NCBI RefSeq assembly: GCF_026966905.1
Contig: NZ_JAPUBN010000021.1
Coordinates: forward strand, 143,993-207,992
Direction of reading: 5' to 3'
From: Marinomonas phaeophyticola
GTDB lineage: Bacteria > Pseudomonadota > Gammaproteobacteria > Pseudomonadales > Marinomonadaceae
DNA length: 64,000 bases
In this document: piece after piece, positions 18,260-28,685 of the stretch
Numbering within the stretch: the stretch's first letter is position 1
Layout of the letters: the number at the start of each line of letters is the position of its first letter
The notes under the pieces: generated by a model
What the model was told of the DNA's origin: nothing
Database searches by the model: none
What the model saw: only the letters and a program-made list of their open reading frames with translations
Translations under genes and position numbers: made by a program

Positions 18260-19036
18260 TTATTGCTCTACAAATGCTCGTTCAATAACATAGTCCCCAG
18301 CTTCTCCAATTTTAGGAGATATTTTAAAACCGCGATCATCAAGAATCATTCGGCACTCTGCGAGCATAGATTGGTTGCCGCAGATCATAACTCTGTCTGT
18401 CTCAGGGTTCATTGGGGGTAACCCTAGGTCCTGAGTCAGTTTATCTGAACGCATAAGTTCAGTAACTCGGCCTTGGTGCTTAAACGTTTCACGGGTAACA
18501 GTCGGATAGTAAGTGAGTTTTTCTTTAATTTCTTCACCGAAAAACTCATTATTAGGTAATTCGTTCTCGATAAAGTCTTTGTATGCGAGATCGGCAATAT
18601 GACGAGTACCATGAACTAGAATTACTCTATCAAAGCGGTCGTATACTTCAGGGTCTTGGATAACGCTCATAAAGGCCGCTAACCCTGTCCCTGTCGATAA
18701 TAGGAAGAGGTTTTTTCCCGGTAGTAAATCGTCAGCGATCAGACTTCCAGTTGCTTTACCTCCGATGATGACATCGTCGCCAATTTGAATGTTTTGTAAG
18801 CGAGAAGTAAGTGCACCATCAGGTACCTTTATGCTAAAGAATTCTAATTCATCCGCATAATTAGGGCTGGCTACACTGTATGCTCTTAATAATGGTCGAG
18901 CGTTTACTTCCAGCCCAATCATAACAAACTGACCGTTTTTAAATCGAAAGCCTGGGTCTCTTGTGGTTTTAAAGCTGAATAGCCCATCATTCCAATGATG
19001 AACAGAGGTAACTTGTGCTGAACTAAGGTTTGCCAT
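18260..19036 (-). CDS. fpr: Ferredoxin-NADP reductase
   Basis: 258-residue FAD enzyme that passes electrons between NADPH and ferredoxin or flavodoxin. Start ATG 19036 is preferred because GGAG sits 9 bases upstream; the open frame to 19051 starts with TTG overlapping that site. The FAD motif RAYSVASP (with RPLL before it), NADP motif STGTGLAAFMSV and the C-terminal VERAFVEQ ending match the bacterial Fpr (subclass II) family. It is a typical oxidative-stress and Fe-S support enzyme. Confidence 0.93.
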   Translation of the reverse strand: MANLSSAQVTSVHHWNDGLFSFKTTRDPGFRFKNGQFVMIGLEVNARPLLRAYSVASPNYADELEFFSIKVPDGALTSRLQNIQIGDDVIIGGKATGSLIADDLLPGKNLFLLSTGTGLAAFMSVIQDPEVYDRFDRVILVHGTRHIADLAYKDFIENELPNNEFFGEEIKEKLTYYPTVTRETFKHQGRVTELMRSDKLTQDLGLPPMNPETDRVMICGNQSMLAECRMILDDRGFKISPKIGEAGDYVIERAFVEQ

Positions 19037-19171
19037 GCGAGTTGACTCCAAATATGGTAAATAATTGAGGTAACTATAATGCGATAGACGATAAAAATCC
19101 TATGGATAGTTCGGATATCCTTAATAGGAATTACTTATTCATATTTCTTTCTATATATTTATTACTTTTAT

Positions 19172-20341
19172 TCAATCTTTGCGTAATCTGTCAGATATTG
19201 CGATGGGGGAGGGGAAGTTCAAAATGACAACATAAGTTGATAAAGCGAAACTCAGGATGGCTGTGGCTTGAATAACATGAGATGCGAGGTTTCCAATTAG
19301 TCCTATGCTGGTTGCTAAATAAGCAATCAAAAGAGAGAATTCACTCACTTGACCTAAACGAAAGCCAACTTCCCATGATGTCTGCGGGTCTTCTTTGAGG
19401 CCTTTTAATAAAAATCGAAAGACTACAGGTTTAAGTAATACACTGCTGATAGCTAACGCAATGGCTGGGATAATCACGGCACCAAGTAAACTTAAGTCGA
19501 AGCTGGCTCCAATGGTAAAGAAGAATAATATCAGGAAAAAATCGCGTAACGGTTTTAAGTTGGTGGCAATGTATTGAGAGATAGGGCTGGTAGCTAGCGC
19601 GACACCGCCGATGAAGGCTCCCATTTCAGCCGATAAACCAAGCATTTCAGCTGTGATCGCCGTCGTTAGACACCATCCAATGGATACCAAAAAGATATAT
19701 TCATGGAAGCGATCAAAGCGAGTGATGAGTTTAAGTAAAATATATTTTACAAAGACAAAGGCAATGCCGATTAAAATAGGCAGTCCTAAAACGGGTAATA
19801 AAAACTGACTGATGCCCGCATCGCTATTGCCATCAATGCTATACAAAACCAACAGCACGGCGATGGCGATAATGTCTTGTAATAGTAATAAACCAACGAC
19901 AAGCTCACCAGTATGCTTATGGTGAAGTACGGTAGTTGGTAATAGTTTAATGCAGACAATTGTGCTTGAAAACATCATGGCTATCCCGACAATAATGCTT
20001 TCTGTTTGGGTATAACCGAAACTTAATGCAATAGCGTAACCAAAACTTGCAAAAGCAATTGATGACAGTAAGGCAATCCAAGAGGCTTTTTTAAGCATGT
20101 TAATTAAGTGGCTTGGTTGCATGTCTAAGCCTAATAGGAACAATAAGAATATAATTCCTACGTGAGACATGTCATTCATCAATTCTGGTTCATCTATTAA
20201 ACCTAATGCTGATGGCCCCAGAAGAGCACCTAGGGCAATGTAAGCAATAATAAGAGGTTGTCTTGTATACAGGGCAAAGGTTGCAATAACCGCTGCACCT
20301 GCAAAGATGAGAAAGAACGAATGAACTATGGATGCTTCCAT
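19172..20341 (-). CDS. Monovalent cation:proton antiporter, CPA2 family
   Basis: 389 residues with about 12 membrane helices, the Na_H_Exchanger/KefB-like fold: PLIIAYIALGALLGPSALG near the start, HVGIIFLLFLLGLDMQP, and SAEMGAFIGGVALA. It lacks the RCK/TrkA-N regulatory domain found in full KefB/KefC (about 600 residues), so it is a transport-only form. Its start is 1 base from the stop of the SH3 gene upstream, so both are probably one transcript. The exchanged ion (K+ or Na+) is not certain. Confidence 0.85.
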   Translation of the reverse strand: MEASIVHSFFLIFAGAAVIATFALYTRQPLIIAYIALGALLGPSALGLIDEPELMNDMSHVGIIFLLFLLGLDMQPSHLINMLKKASWIALLSSIAFASFGYAIALSFGYTQTESIIVGIAMMFSSTIVCIKLLPTTVLHHKHTGELVVGLLLLQDIIAIAVLLVLYSIDGNSDAGISQFLLPVLGLPILIGIAFVFVKYILLKLITRFDRFHEYIFLVSIGWCLTTAITAEMLGLSAEMGAFIGGVALATSPISQYIATNLKPLRDFFLILFFFTIGASFDLSLLGAVIIPAIALAISSVLLKPVVFRFLLKGLKEDPQTSWEVGFRLGQVSEFSLLIAYLATSIGLIGNLASHVIQATAILSFALSTYVVILNFPSPIAISDRLRKD

Positions 20342-20342
20342 A

Positions 20343-21011
20343 TTAAGACCAAGAGCTATTGTTTACTTTTTTTCGACGATTTAATGGAACTAGAACACCA
20401 ATGACTAACCCACCTAATAAGGTTCCTGCACCAATCATGAACCATTTCTGTTCATGAGAAGACTGCAGTCGGTCTGCTTTTTCTTGCGCGCTTATCAAGC
20501 GTTGTTCAAGAGAGGCAATGGCAAAAACATTTTCATCATTACGACTAACAATTTCTTGCGCCTCTTGCGTAAGTTCATTAAGTTCGTTTAAGCGTTTTTC
20601 AATAGCCTCTTTTTCAGTGGCAAGAGTGGTTACGTCCGTTTTTAGTGTGTCAACAAGTGCCGTTGCATCATCTAATTTATCTTGTAAGGTAATTTTGGTT
20701 TCGGATAATGATGTTATTTGTGTTTGTAGGTCGATTAATTCATCTCGACTTACTTTATCATCACTTAAAAAGTAATTTGCCACCCAGCCAATATTACCTG
20801 ATGGCGTTCTGACTCGAGTATAGTTTTCAGACTTAGATAAAACTTCAAGAGGCGTTCCGCTTTTTATGCCTCTTTCTGTTGCTCTTGAGTTGTTGCTTTG
20901 TCCTTCTCTGATGGCAACAAACTGTATGTCAGACACATAAACTGTTGCCGCCATTAAAGACGAAGAAAGCGCTACAGATATAAAAAAACCAGCAATAAAT
21001 TTATAAAACAC
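20343..21011 (-). CDS. SH3 domain protein, TIGR04211/YgiM-like
   Basis: 222 residues from GTG 21011, which has AAGGG about 8 bases upstream; an upstream TTG at 21041 is possible. A signal peptide (hydrophobic FIAGFFISVALSSSLMA) is followed by a bacterial SH3 domain (AATVYVSDIQFVAIREG ... RVRTPSGNIGWVANYFLS), a coiled coil of about 90 residues and a C-terminal membrane helix (WFMIGAGTLLGGLVIGVLVPL) with a basic tail. This is the layout of E. coli YgiM. Family members sit in the periplasm, anchored in the inner membrane, with an envelope role that is not well defined. Confidence 0.85.
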   Translation of the reverse strand: MFYKFIAGFFISVALSSSLMAATVYVSDIQFVAIREGQSNNSRATERGIKSGTPLEVLSKSENYTRVRTPSGNIGWVANYFLSDDKVSRDELIDLQTQITSLSETKITLQDKLDDATALVDTLKTDVTTLATEKEAIEKRLNELNELTQEAQEIVSRNDENVFAIASLEQRLISAQEKADRLQSSHEQKWFMIGAGTLLGGLVIGVLVPLNRRKKVNNSSWS

Positions 21012-21082
21012 AATAAGACCCTTAACAATCAATAGCTTCAATCAAAACATACGATAAAGATGAGTGGAGAAATACGCAATAG

Positions 21083-21107
21083 AAAAAGGCCCTTAAAGGG
21101 CCTTTTT
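21083..21107. terminator. Terminator between cysI-DUF934 and the SH3 gene
   Basis: AAAAAGGCCCTT paired with AAGGGCCTTTTT, a strong rho-independent hairpin with A/T runs on both sides. It lies 3' of the DUF934 gene on the minus strand. Confidence 0.9.
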
Positions 21108-21150
21108 CTTATATTACAAAGATTTTTGTTCAATGTATTGGGCTAATTAA

Positions 21151-21618
21151 CTATCTTCTCAAGAAAATTGGTCTAGGGTCGTTAGCGTCACCTTGGTATT
21201 TTACATTAAACGGTTTGTGTAATTTTAGTGCGCTTTCGAGATTTACATCCTCAGCAAAGTCAAAACTGTTGAAACCAACGCGTAATAAGTAGCCAAGTTG
21301 ATCAGGAATGAAATGACCTAAGGCTCTAAGCTCTCCTTTAAAGTTAAACCTTTCTCTTAAAAGGCGAGCATAAGTAAAACCACGACCGTCAACAAAGGCT
21401 GGAAAATTAATGCCAATAACATCAAATTGATCCAGGTCTACATCTTTTAATAGACTTGGGTTTTGGTCGCTGTTTAACCAAATGCCAGCAACGGCTGACG
21501 GATTTTCCAGCCATTTATCGACGGCTACAATAGTGTTCTTGTCAGGGACGGTGTCGTCGTTTTGAGCCAAGACGTATTGATTATCGACAATGGCGCCGTC
21601 TTTAATTAGCTTTTGCAT
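21151..21618 (-). CDS. DUF934 family protein, sulfite reductase partner
   Basis: 155 residues from ATG 21618, with AAGAGG upstream; it overlaps the end of cysI by 17 bases. DUF934 genes are almost always next to this form of cysI and are thought to help sulfite reduction (possibly an electron or assembly partner), but no activity is proven. The conserved segment INFPAFVDGRGFTYARLLRER is the family signature region. An open frame continues upstream inside cysI but is not the start. Confidence 0.85.
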   Translation of the reverse strand: MQKLIKDGAIVDNQYVLAQNDDTVPDKNTIVAVDKWLENPSAVAGIWLNSDQNPSLLKDVDLDQFDVIGINFPAFVDGRGFTYARLLRERFNFKGELRALGHFIPDQLGYLLRVGFNSFDFAEDVNLESALKLHKPFNVKYQGDANDPRPIFLRR

Positions 21619-23263
21619 ATACAGCCTCTTTAAATTGTGTGATGCCGATTCGACGGTAAGTATCAATAAAGTGTTCTTCCGCTGTTCTCTGAGAAACATA
21701 AACGTCGACTAGTTTGCGGATCACTCGGCTAATCTCTTCTTGTGCAAAGGAAGGGCCTAATATTTTACCAATACTGGCATCGTGTCCAGATGCTCCACCA
21801 ATGGAAACTTGATAAAACTCTTCACCTTTTTTGTCTACGCCTAAAATACCAATATTACCAACATGGTGATGGCCGCAGGCGTTCATACAACCTGAGATGT
21901 TCAAGTCAAGTTCACCAATGTCGTATAAGTAATCTAGATTATCAAACTCGGCTTGAATCTGCTCAGCGATTGGGATGGATTTTGCATTGGCTAGGGCACA
22001 AAAGTCACCCCCAGGACAGCAAATCATATCGGTTAATAAGCCAAGAGTAGGTGTGGCGAAGCCTGCTTCTTTACAATCATTCCAAAGGTCAACTAATTGA
22101 TCTTGTTGTACATCTGCCAGTACCAAATTTTGCTCATGGCTCACGCGAAGTTCATTGAAACTGTATTTATCGGCAAGGTCCGCTGCTTTTTCCATCTGCT
22201 CTGCTGTCGCGTCACCAGGCGCCTGGCCTGCTTTTTTCAGCGTCAGTGTGACAATGCGATAGCCAGCTTTTTTGTGCGGAAAAGTGTTACGTTCAAACCA
22301 ACGAGAGAAGCCTGTGCTATCTGCTAGCTTTTCTGTCAAATTGCTTGGGTTGTCTGTAAGCGTTTGATACTCAGGCTCAGTAAAGAAGCTCTGTAAGCGA
22401 TCAAATTCAGCGGCTGGAACCGTACTTTCATTGTTTTTAATGTGTTTCCATTCTTCTTCAACACGCAGGCGAAATTCATCAATGCCTAATGCTTTTACTA
22501 AGATTTTGATACGAGCTTTGTATTTATTATCGCGACGCCCGTGTTGGTTATAAACGCGGACAATTGCTTCAAGGTAGGTTAATAAATCAGCACGAGGGAT
22601 AAAGTCGCTGATTGTTACACCAACCATAGGAGTACGACCTAATCCACCACCTACAATAACCTTAAAGCCAATCTCACCCGCTGCATTTTTCTTAATGTGT
22701 AGGCCAATATCGTGAACTTGTGTTGCGGCTCTATCCGCATTCTCGTTGGCATTGACCGCAATTTTAAATTTACGCGGAAGGAATGCATATTCAGGGTGGA
22801 AAGTAGACCACTGGCGAATCAGTTCGCAATAAGGGCGTGGGTCAACAATTTCATCCGCTATAACGCCAGAGTATTGATCGGTAGTAGTGTTACGTATGCA
22901 GTTACCACTTGTTTGAATGGCATGCATTTCTACTTCAGCTAATTCCGCTAGGATATCTGGAACGTCTTCAAGCTTTGGCCAGTTAAACTGAAGGTTTTGG
23001 CGAGTACTAAAATGTCCGTAACCACGATCATAGCGGCGGCTAATATCGGCAAGAGTTCTTAGCTGATTACTAGAAAGCATACCATAAGGGATAGCCACTC
23101 GTAGCATAGGTGCATAACGTTGAACGTATAAGCCGTTTTGTAATCGTAGAGGTAGAAATTCTTGTTCACTTAATTCTTTGTTAAGGAATCGTTCAGTCTG
23201 GTCGCGAAATTGCGCTACGCGCTCTGCTACCAGTTGGTGATCAATGGCGTCATATTGATACAT
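21602..23263 (-). CDS. cysI: Nitrite/sulfite reductase haemoprotein CysI
   Basis: 553-residue sirohaem and [4Fe-4S] enzyme that reduces sulfite to sulfide for cysteine synthesis. The cluster ligands are visible as C-x5-C (CPGGDFC) and C-x3-C (CMNAC, followed by GHHHVGNIGILG). Two nitrite/sulfite reductase ferredoxin-like half domains and two sirohaem domains alternate as usual. The partner DUF934 gene points to sulfite rather than nitrite as substrate, as in Pseudomonas-type assimilation. CysB, encoded nearby, is the expected activator. Confidence 0.88.
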   Translation of the reverse strand: MYQYDAIDHQLVAERVAQFRDQTERFLNKELSEQEFLPLRLQNGLYVQRYAPMLRVAIPYGMLSSNQLRTLADISRRYDRGYGHFSTRQNLQFNWPKLEDVPDILAELAEVEMHAIQTSGNCIRNTTTDQYSGVIADEIVDPRPYCELIRQWSTFHPEYAFLPRKFKIAVNANENADRAATQVHDIGLHIKKNAAGEIGFKVIVGGGLGRTPMVGVTISDFIPRADLLTYLEAIVRVYNQHGRRDNKYKARIKILVKALGIDEFRLRVEEEWKHIKNNESTVPAAEFDRLQSFFTEPEYQTLTDNPSNLTEKLADSTGFSRWFERNTFPHKKAGYRIVTLTLKKAGQAPGDATAEQMEKAADLADKYSFNELRVSHEQNLVLADVQQDQLVDLWNDCKEAGFATPTLGLLTDMICCPGGDFCALANAKSIPIAEQIQAEFDNLDYLYDIGELDLNISGCMNACGHHHVGNIGILGVDKKGEEFYQVSIGGASGHDASIGKILGPSFAQEEISRVIRKLVDVYVSQRTAEEHFIDTYRRIGITQFKEAVYAKAN

Positions 23264-23494
23264 ATAATGGACCGTTATTTTAGATGGTATTAAAAAGTTG
23301 CCCTACTGTAGCAAAAATCTCTTATTCTAAAAATGAATATTTACCTATATGTTTAGGGTTTTTTCTAATAAGGCATATTGATCAATCAAGGGTATGGAAT
23401 TAATACCTTACTTTTTTACTTGGTCTTTCTCTTGGGGGTTGTTTTGAGTTACTATAGCCCCATTAATTGCCTAGAGTTTGACATAAGGTTTTAT

Positions 23495-24076
23495 ATGAAT
23501 ATTACAATTACAGATAGTGCACAGGAATATTTGTCTTCTTTGCTAGAAAAGCAAGATGTTGATGGTATGTCTGTGAGAATGTTTATCCAGCAACCCGGCA
23601 CCCCTTATGCGGAAACATGCTTAGCGTATTGCCGTCCCGAAGAGTCTGTAGAATCTGATGAGGTATTAAATTTACCAAAATTAAGAGTGCTTATAGAGAA
23701 AAACTCTGTGGCTTTCTTGGATGAAGCATTTGTTGATTACTCAAAAGAAAAAATGGGTGGTCAACTCACCATTAAGGCGCCGAATGCTAAGATGCCGAAG
23801 GTATCTGCTGATAGCCCAATAGAAGACCAAATTAATTACGTTTTGTATTCTGATATTAATCCTGGCTTAGCGGCTCATGGTGGTGAAGTGAGCTTGATTG
23901 ATGTTATTGATGGTCAAATTGCTGTCTTGAAATTTGGCGGTGGTTGTCAAGGTTGTAGCGCTGTTGATCTCACTTTGAAAGAAGGCGTCGAAAAAACCTT
24001 AATTGAGAAAGTACCTGGTTTAACCGCAGTAAAAGATTCAACTGACCACTCTGTGACAGACAACGCTTTTATGTAG
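23495..24076 (+). CDS. nfuA: Fe-S biogenesis protein NfuA
   Basis: 193 residues from ATG 23495, with AAGG 7 bases upstream; the open frame extends to 23378 but the family starts at MNITITDSAQ. The N-terminal degenerate A-type domain is followed by the Nfu domain (about 105-190) with the cluster-binding pair C151-x2-C154 in GGGCQGCSAVD. It carries [4Fe-4S] clusters to target enzymes under stress or iron limitation. Divergent from cysI, a [4Fe-4S] enzyme. Confidence 0.93.
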   Translation: MNITITDSAQEYLSSLLEKQDVDGMSVRMFIQQPGTPYAETCLAYCRPEESVESDEVLNLPKLRVLIEKNSVAFLDEAFVDYSKEKMGGQLTIKAPNAKMPKVSADSPIEDQINYVLYSDINPGLAAHGGEVSLIDVIDGQIAVLKFGGGCQGCSAVDLTLKEGVEKTLIEKVPGLTAVKDSTDHSVTDNAFM

Positions 24077-24089
24077 TGTTTGATTTGCT

Positions 24090-24127
24090 AAAAAGGGGCG
24101 CTCAATTTAATTGGGCGCCCCTTTTTT
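24090..24127. terminator. Bidirectional terminator nfuA / DAHP synthase
   Basis: 12-bp stem AAAAAGGGGCGC with GCGCCCCTTTTT around an internal CAATT/AATTG arm, between convergent genes, with T runs both ways. Confidence 0.9.
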
Positions 24128-24151
24128 CATTTTATTGTTGTATTCCGTTTA

Positions 24152-25225
24152 TTAACGCTGTCTTTTAGGAAGTACATCTCGTAGTTTATCCGCCATTTCA
24201 AGCAGAGTTTCTTCTGTTGTTTTCCAATCAATACAGGCATCTGTTATAGATACACCGTATTCAAGTTTACTTTTATCTGAGTTTATTTTTTGGTTGCCCC
24301 AGCCAATATTACTCTCGATCATTAACCCAATGATTGAATTATTACCTTCCAAAATTTGTTTGGTTGCGTCTTTAGCAACAAGCGGCTGAATTTCAGGTTT
24401 TTTGTTTGAGTTTTCATGAGAGCAATCAATCATGATATTGTGTGCCAAATTGGCTTTAGTTAGCTCTTGTTCGCTCAATGCAATATTGACTGAATCATAG
24501 TTAGGCTTACCATTGCCACCGCGTAAGACAAGGTGTCCGTATGCATTTCCTTTAGTATTTACGACGCTAACCTGTCCTGCTTCATTAATACCAAGGAAAG
24601 AATGAGAATGAGAAACGGATTGCATGGCATTAACCGCCACTGTCATGGATCCGTCTGTACCATTTTTAAAACCAACCGGACCAGATAGGCCAGAGGCCAT
24701 CTCTCGGTGAGTTTGCGATTCCGTGGTTCTGGCGCCAATGGCAGACCAGCTGATAAGATCTTGAATGTATTGAGGGGATATTGGATCCAGTGCTTCTGTG
24801 GCTAATGGTAGTCCCATCTCAGAAAGATCGATTAATAGCTTACGAGCAATCCCCATACCTTTTTCTACGTCGAATGTGTCATCAAGATTCGGGTCATTGA
24901 TTAAGCCTTTCCAGCCAACTGTTGTACGTGGTTTTTCGAAATACGTACGCATAACAATATATAAAGTGTCTTCAACTTTTTTAGAGAGTTCTTTTAAACG
25001 ACGAGCATAATCTAACGCGGCTTCAGTGTCATGAATAGAGCAAGGGCCAATGACGACAACCAGCCTATGATCTTTACCATCGAGTATATTTTTGATGTCT
25101 TCACGTGCTTTTGTGATGGTTGCTCTAATCTCATCTGTTACAGGAAATGCTTGCTTCATATTCTCTGGTGTCATTAGTTCTGAGAATGAAGCGATGTTTA
25201 AATCTTCTAGTTTTGAGTCACTCAT
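24152..25225 (-). CDS. aroG: 3-deoxy-7-phosphoheptulonate synthase, class I
   Basis: First enzyme of the shikimate pathway (DAHP synthase, AroF/AroG/AroH type), 357 residues, joining PEP and erythrose 4-phosphate. The family blocks are VVVIGPCSIHD, MRTYFEKPRTTVGWKGLINDP, SWSAIGARTTESQTHRE, SGPVGFKNGTDG and IDCSHENS. Which aromatic amino acid controls it cannot be read with confidence, so the symbol is tentative among aroF, aroG and aroH. Single gene, convergent with nfuA. Confidence 0.88.
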   Translation of the reverse strand: MSDSKLEDLNIASFSELMTPENMKQAFPVTDEIRATITKAREDIKNILDGKDHRLVVVIGPCSIHDTEAALDYARRLKELSKKVEDTLYIVMRTYFEKPRTTVGWKGLINDPNLDDTFDVEKGMGIARKLLIDLSEMGLPLATEALDPISPQYIQDLISWSAIGARTTESQTHREMASGLSGPVGFKNGTDGSMTVAVNAMQSVSHSHSFLGINEAGQVSVVNTKGNAYGHLVLRGGNGKPNYDSVNIALSEQELTKANLAHNIMIDCSHENSNKKPEIQPLVAKDATKQILEGNNSIIGLMIESNIGWGNQKINSDKSKLEYGVSITDACIDWKTTEETLLEMADKLRDVLPKRQR

Positions 25226-25271
25226 TTGTTATCCTAAATGCTTTTGCTGGTCGACTAAGTCGTTATTATGT

Positions 25272-26039
25272 TTAAAAGAACAGGTATTTTACGCCAAAAC
25301 CCATTAATGCTGTAGCTAAAACTGGCTGTAAAACCTTATTTGGTACATAAGTTGATATGTGGGTGCCAACATAAATGGCAGGGATGGAACCAATTAAAAG
25401 AGCGACTAAGAGTGAATAGTCAACATTGCCTAAAAAAACATGGCCAATTCCAGCGGTTAATGTGAGTGGAACGGCATGGGCAAGGTCAGTGCCGACGATG
25501 TTTTTGGCAGCCATGGACGGAAACAGGAGCATAAGCAATGCCGTTCCTAATGCTCCAGCACCTACCGATGTTAATGTTACTAATGCGCCAAGCACTATGC
25601 CTGCAAAGAAAATGTATTTCAAACTCTTATGGTGTGATTCTAGTGTTGTATTTGGTCGTGACGAAAGTAGTTTTTTTCGAAAAATAATCACGAAGGCGGT
25701 TGCGACCAGCATAACGCCCAAGGTTGAGGTTAAAATGTCTTGGTAAAAATCGGGCGTATCGTATTGAGATAGCCAAAAAACAGTAATTAGAGAGGAGGGT
25801 AAGCTGCCCGCCGCCATAGCCCCCATGATTCTCCAGTTGACATGTTTTTTCTTAGCGTGCATATATACGCCAGTACTTTTGGCTATTCCTGCATACATAA
25901 GATCTGTGCCAATGGCGATGTGAGCCGGAAAACCAAACATAAGCAGTAGCGGCGTCATAATAGAACCACCACCTACACCAGTAATGCCAACAGCAAGGCC
26001 AACTAGAGAGCCAGCCATAATATACCAAATGAAATCCAT
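25272..26039 (-). CDS. TSUP (TauE/SafE) sulfite or organosulfur permease
   Basis: 255 residues with seven to eight membrane helices. The duplicated family motif is visible as GITGVGGGSIMTPLLL near the N terminus and TSVGAGALGTALLM in the second half. TSUP proteins move sulfite, sulfonates or similar anions. It is divergent from cysB, which supports a sulfur role, probably sulfite export or sulfur-compound uptake under CysB control. Confidence 0.85.
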   Translation of the reverse strand: MDFIWYIMAGSLVGLAVGITGVGGGSIMTPLLLMFGFPAHIAIGTDLMYAGIAKSTGVYMHAKKKHVNWRIMGAMAAGSLPSSLITVFWLSQYDTPDFYQDILTSTLGVMLVATAFVIIFRKKLLSSRPNTTLESHHKSLKYIFFAGIVLGALVTLTSVGAGALGTALLMLLFPSMAAKNIVGTDLAHAVPLTLTAGIGHVFLGNVDYSLLVALLIGSIPAIYVGTHISTYVPNKVLQPVLATALMGFGVKYLFF

Positions 26040-26137
26040 CTTTTGCTTCTTAATGCGAATTGTTGTGGCAACGTTAGAGGTTTTTTACTATTCTATAAAG
26101 TAATATTTTATTATTTTTTTAAACCTTTTTAGAATAA

Positions 26138-27121
<984 letters not shown>

Positions 27122-27142
27122 ACGGCTCCTATTGAGGCAAGT

Positions 27143-27183
27143 AGGCGCTATCGGGTTTATTAAGACCGTTTTTGCGCCTTTTT
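27143..27183. terminator. Terminator cysB / DUF2069 gene
   Basis: AGGCGC paired with GCGCCT across an inner arm (CGG/CCG), followed by five T residues; between convergent genes. Confidence 0.75.
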
Positions 27184-27209
27184 AATGCTGTTTAGAAAAT
27201 GGTCGATGT

Positions 27210-27617
27210 TTAGTCTTTTACTGGCAGTTCACTGAGCCCCTTCCAGCGTGCGTACATTAAGGCTAGATGAAATAGTAATAATGCCAGTAGTGTTTCACTC
27301 ATGCCATACGCCCAATTAATGCCCTGAGTCCAGTTCAAAACACCCGCAATGAAATATGTTAGTGTCACAAAACAAATCCAAATGGCGCCGCGATAACTGC
27401 CTTTTATGGCGCCAGGCACCACCATGAGTAATGGTAGAATGGTTGCTATAAGGAAGGCATAAGGGTGCTCATAGACGGTTTTTTGTAAAAAAAGATGATG
27501 CACACTTATTACCACAATAAGTGAGATTAAATTGAGAACCATTAAGGGATAGGTTTTTAAATAAAGAGATGTCGCTTTGGCTTTCTCTTTTCGGGTGACG
27601 CTTTCTTTTTTTGCCAT
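27210..27617 (-). CDS. DUF2069 inner-membrane protein
   Basis: 135 residues with four membrane helices after a basic N-terminal tail (KKESVTRKEKAKA). The last conserved part is LLALLLFHLALMYARWKGL. It is the last gene of the arsC-wrbA-DUF2069 cluster, an order I know from Pseudomonas. The function is unknown. Confidence 0.8.
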   Translation of the reverse strand: MAKKESVTRKEKAKATSLYLKTYPLMVLNLISLIVVISVHHLFLQKTVYEHPYAFLIATILPLLMVVPGAIKGSYRGAIWICFVTLTYFIAGVLNWTQGINWAYGMSETLLALLLFHLALMYARWKGLSELPVKD

Positions 27618-27639
27618 GATTAGACTGAGCCTTGATGAT

Positions 27640-28239
27640 TTACTTATTAAGTTGCATTACTAATTTAGCCAAGCGATAGCCTTGTATCTCGCATAATGCA
27701 GATTCATCATTACTGAGTTCTGTATTATTTGTGCTACTGGCTAAATGACTTGCACCATAAGGCGTGCCACCCGTTTGGGTTTGCATTAGCTCTTTTGCTT
27801 TATAGGACTGACTCTGGATAATCATTCCGTGATGGAAAAGTGGCGTCGCTAGGGCTTGTAAGCACATTTCATGACCCCCATGCATACTGCTGCCACTGGT
27901 AAACACGGATGCGGGCTTATCAATGAGTTTTCCTGTCATCCAAAGAGTAGATGTTTGATCAAGGAAGAACTTTAGTGGTGAGGCGATGCTTCCAAAATAA
28001 GAGGGGCTTCCTAGAATTAAGCCACTGCATTCTGCTAACTCATCTAAAGTGCAATAGGGCACTCCTTCTTCAGGAATGGAAGGTGAGAGTGATGTGGTGG
28101 TGGTTGCCACATCAGGAACTTGCCTCACTTTAACATCAATAGCCGTTTGTTTTTTTACGCCGCGGGCAATGTATTTTGCCATCTCTGCGACAGAGCCGTG
28201 ACGGCTATAATAAAGTATCAGAATATAAGGGAGTGACAT
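27640..28239 (-). CDS. wrbA: NAD(P)H:quinone oxidoreductase WrbA
   Basis: 199-residue flavodoxin-fold protein that binds FMN and reduces quinones by two electrons. The phosphate-binding loop is SRHGSVAEMA (about 12-21), and SPSYFGSIASPLKFFLDQT and SGSSMHGGHE complete the FMN site. Its start shares one base with the end of arsC (28239), so they are coupled. Confidence 0.9.
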   Translation of the reverse strand: MSLPYILILYYSRHGSVAEMAKYIARGVKKQTAIDVKVRQVPDVATTTTSLSPSIPEEGVPYCTLDELAECSGLILGSPSYFGSIASPLKFFLDQTSTLWMTGKLIDKPASVFTSGSSMHGGHEMCLQALATPLFHHGMIIQSQSYKAKELMQTQTGGTPYGASHLASSTNNTELSNDESALCEIQGYRLAKLVMQLNK

Positions 28240-28583
28240 TAAAACAATTCCAAAACTTGCTCTGGTGGACGACCTATTTTTGCTTTGCCTTTGTGAATAA
28301 CGATAGGGCGCTCAATCAGTTTAGGGTATTGGCACATGGCGGATAATCTTTGGGCGTCCGTTGTTTCAGGAAGGTGTAGATTAAGTTCTTTGTAAATGGC
28401 TTCTTTTGTTCTCATTAATTCAATAGGCTGTAGAGATAGAAAATGCAGTACATTTTTTAATTCGTCAACCTTTGGGCGGTTTTCCATATACAGGCGAATG
28501 GTCAGTTTAATGCCTTTTTCTTCTAAAAGAGCTAGAGTTTCTCTGGATTTTGAACATCTTGGGTTGTGATAAATCGTTGTCAT
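28239..28583 (-). CDS. arsC: Arsenate reductase, glutaredoxin-dependent type
   Basis: 114 residues of the ArsC/Spx thioredoxin-like fold with catalytic C10 in NPRCSKSRETL and the anion-binding arginine in LIERPIV. The length equals the short glutaredoxin-coupled arsenate reductases. No ars efflux genes are nearby, so the role in arsenic resistance is inferred from family only. First gene of the three-gene cluster. Confidence 0.88.
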   Translation of the reverse strand: MTTIYHNPRCSKSRETLALLEEKGIKLTIRLYMENRPKVDELKNVLHFLSLQPIELMRTKEAIYKELNLHLPETTDAQRLSAMCQYPKLIERPIVIHKGKAKIGRPPEQVLELF

Positions 28584-28643
28584 TGGAGGTCCTAGGTAAT
28601 ATTTGGTGTGAGTTTATTAATGGTGCCGACAAATAAAACATTG

Positions 28644-28676
28644 CTAGCCCTAGCGGTAAATAACGGTTAGGGCTAG
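28644..28676. terminator. Hairpin downstream of proS
   Basis: 9-bp perfect stem (28644-28652 with 28668-28676) plus inner pairing, located just after the proS stop on the minus strand. No clean T run follows. Confidence 0.55.
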
Positions 28677-28685
28677 GTATACTCT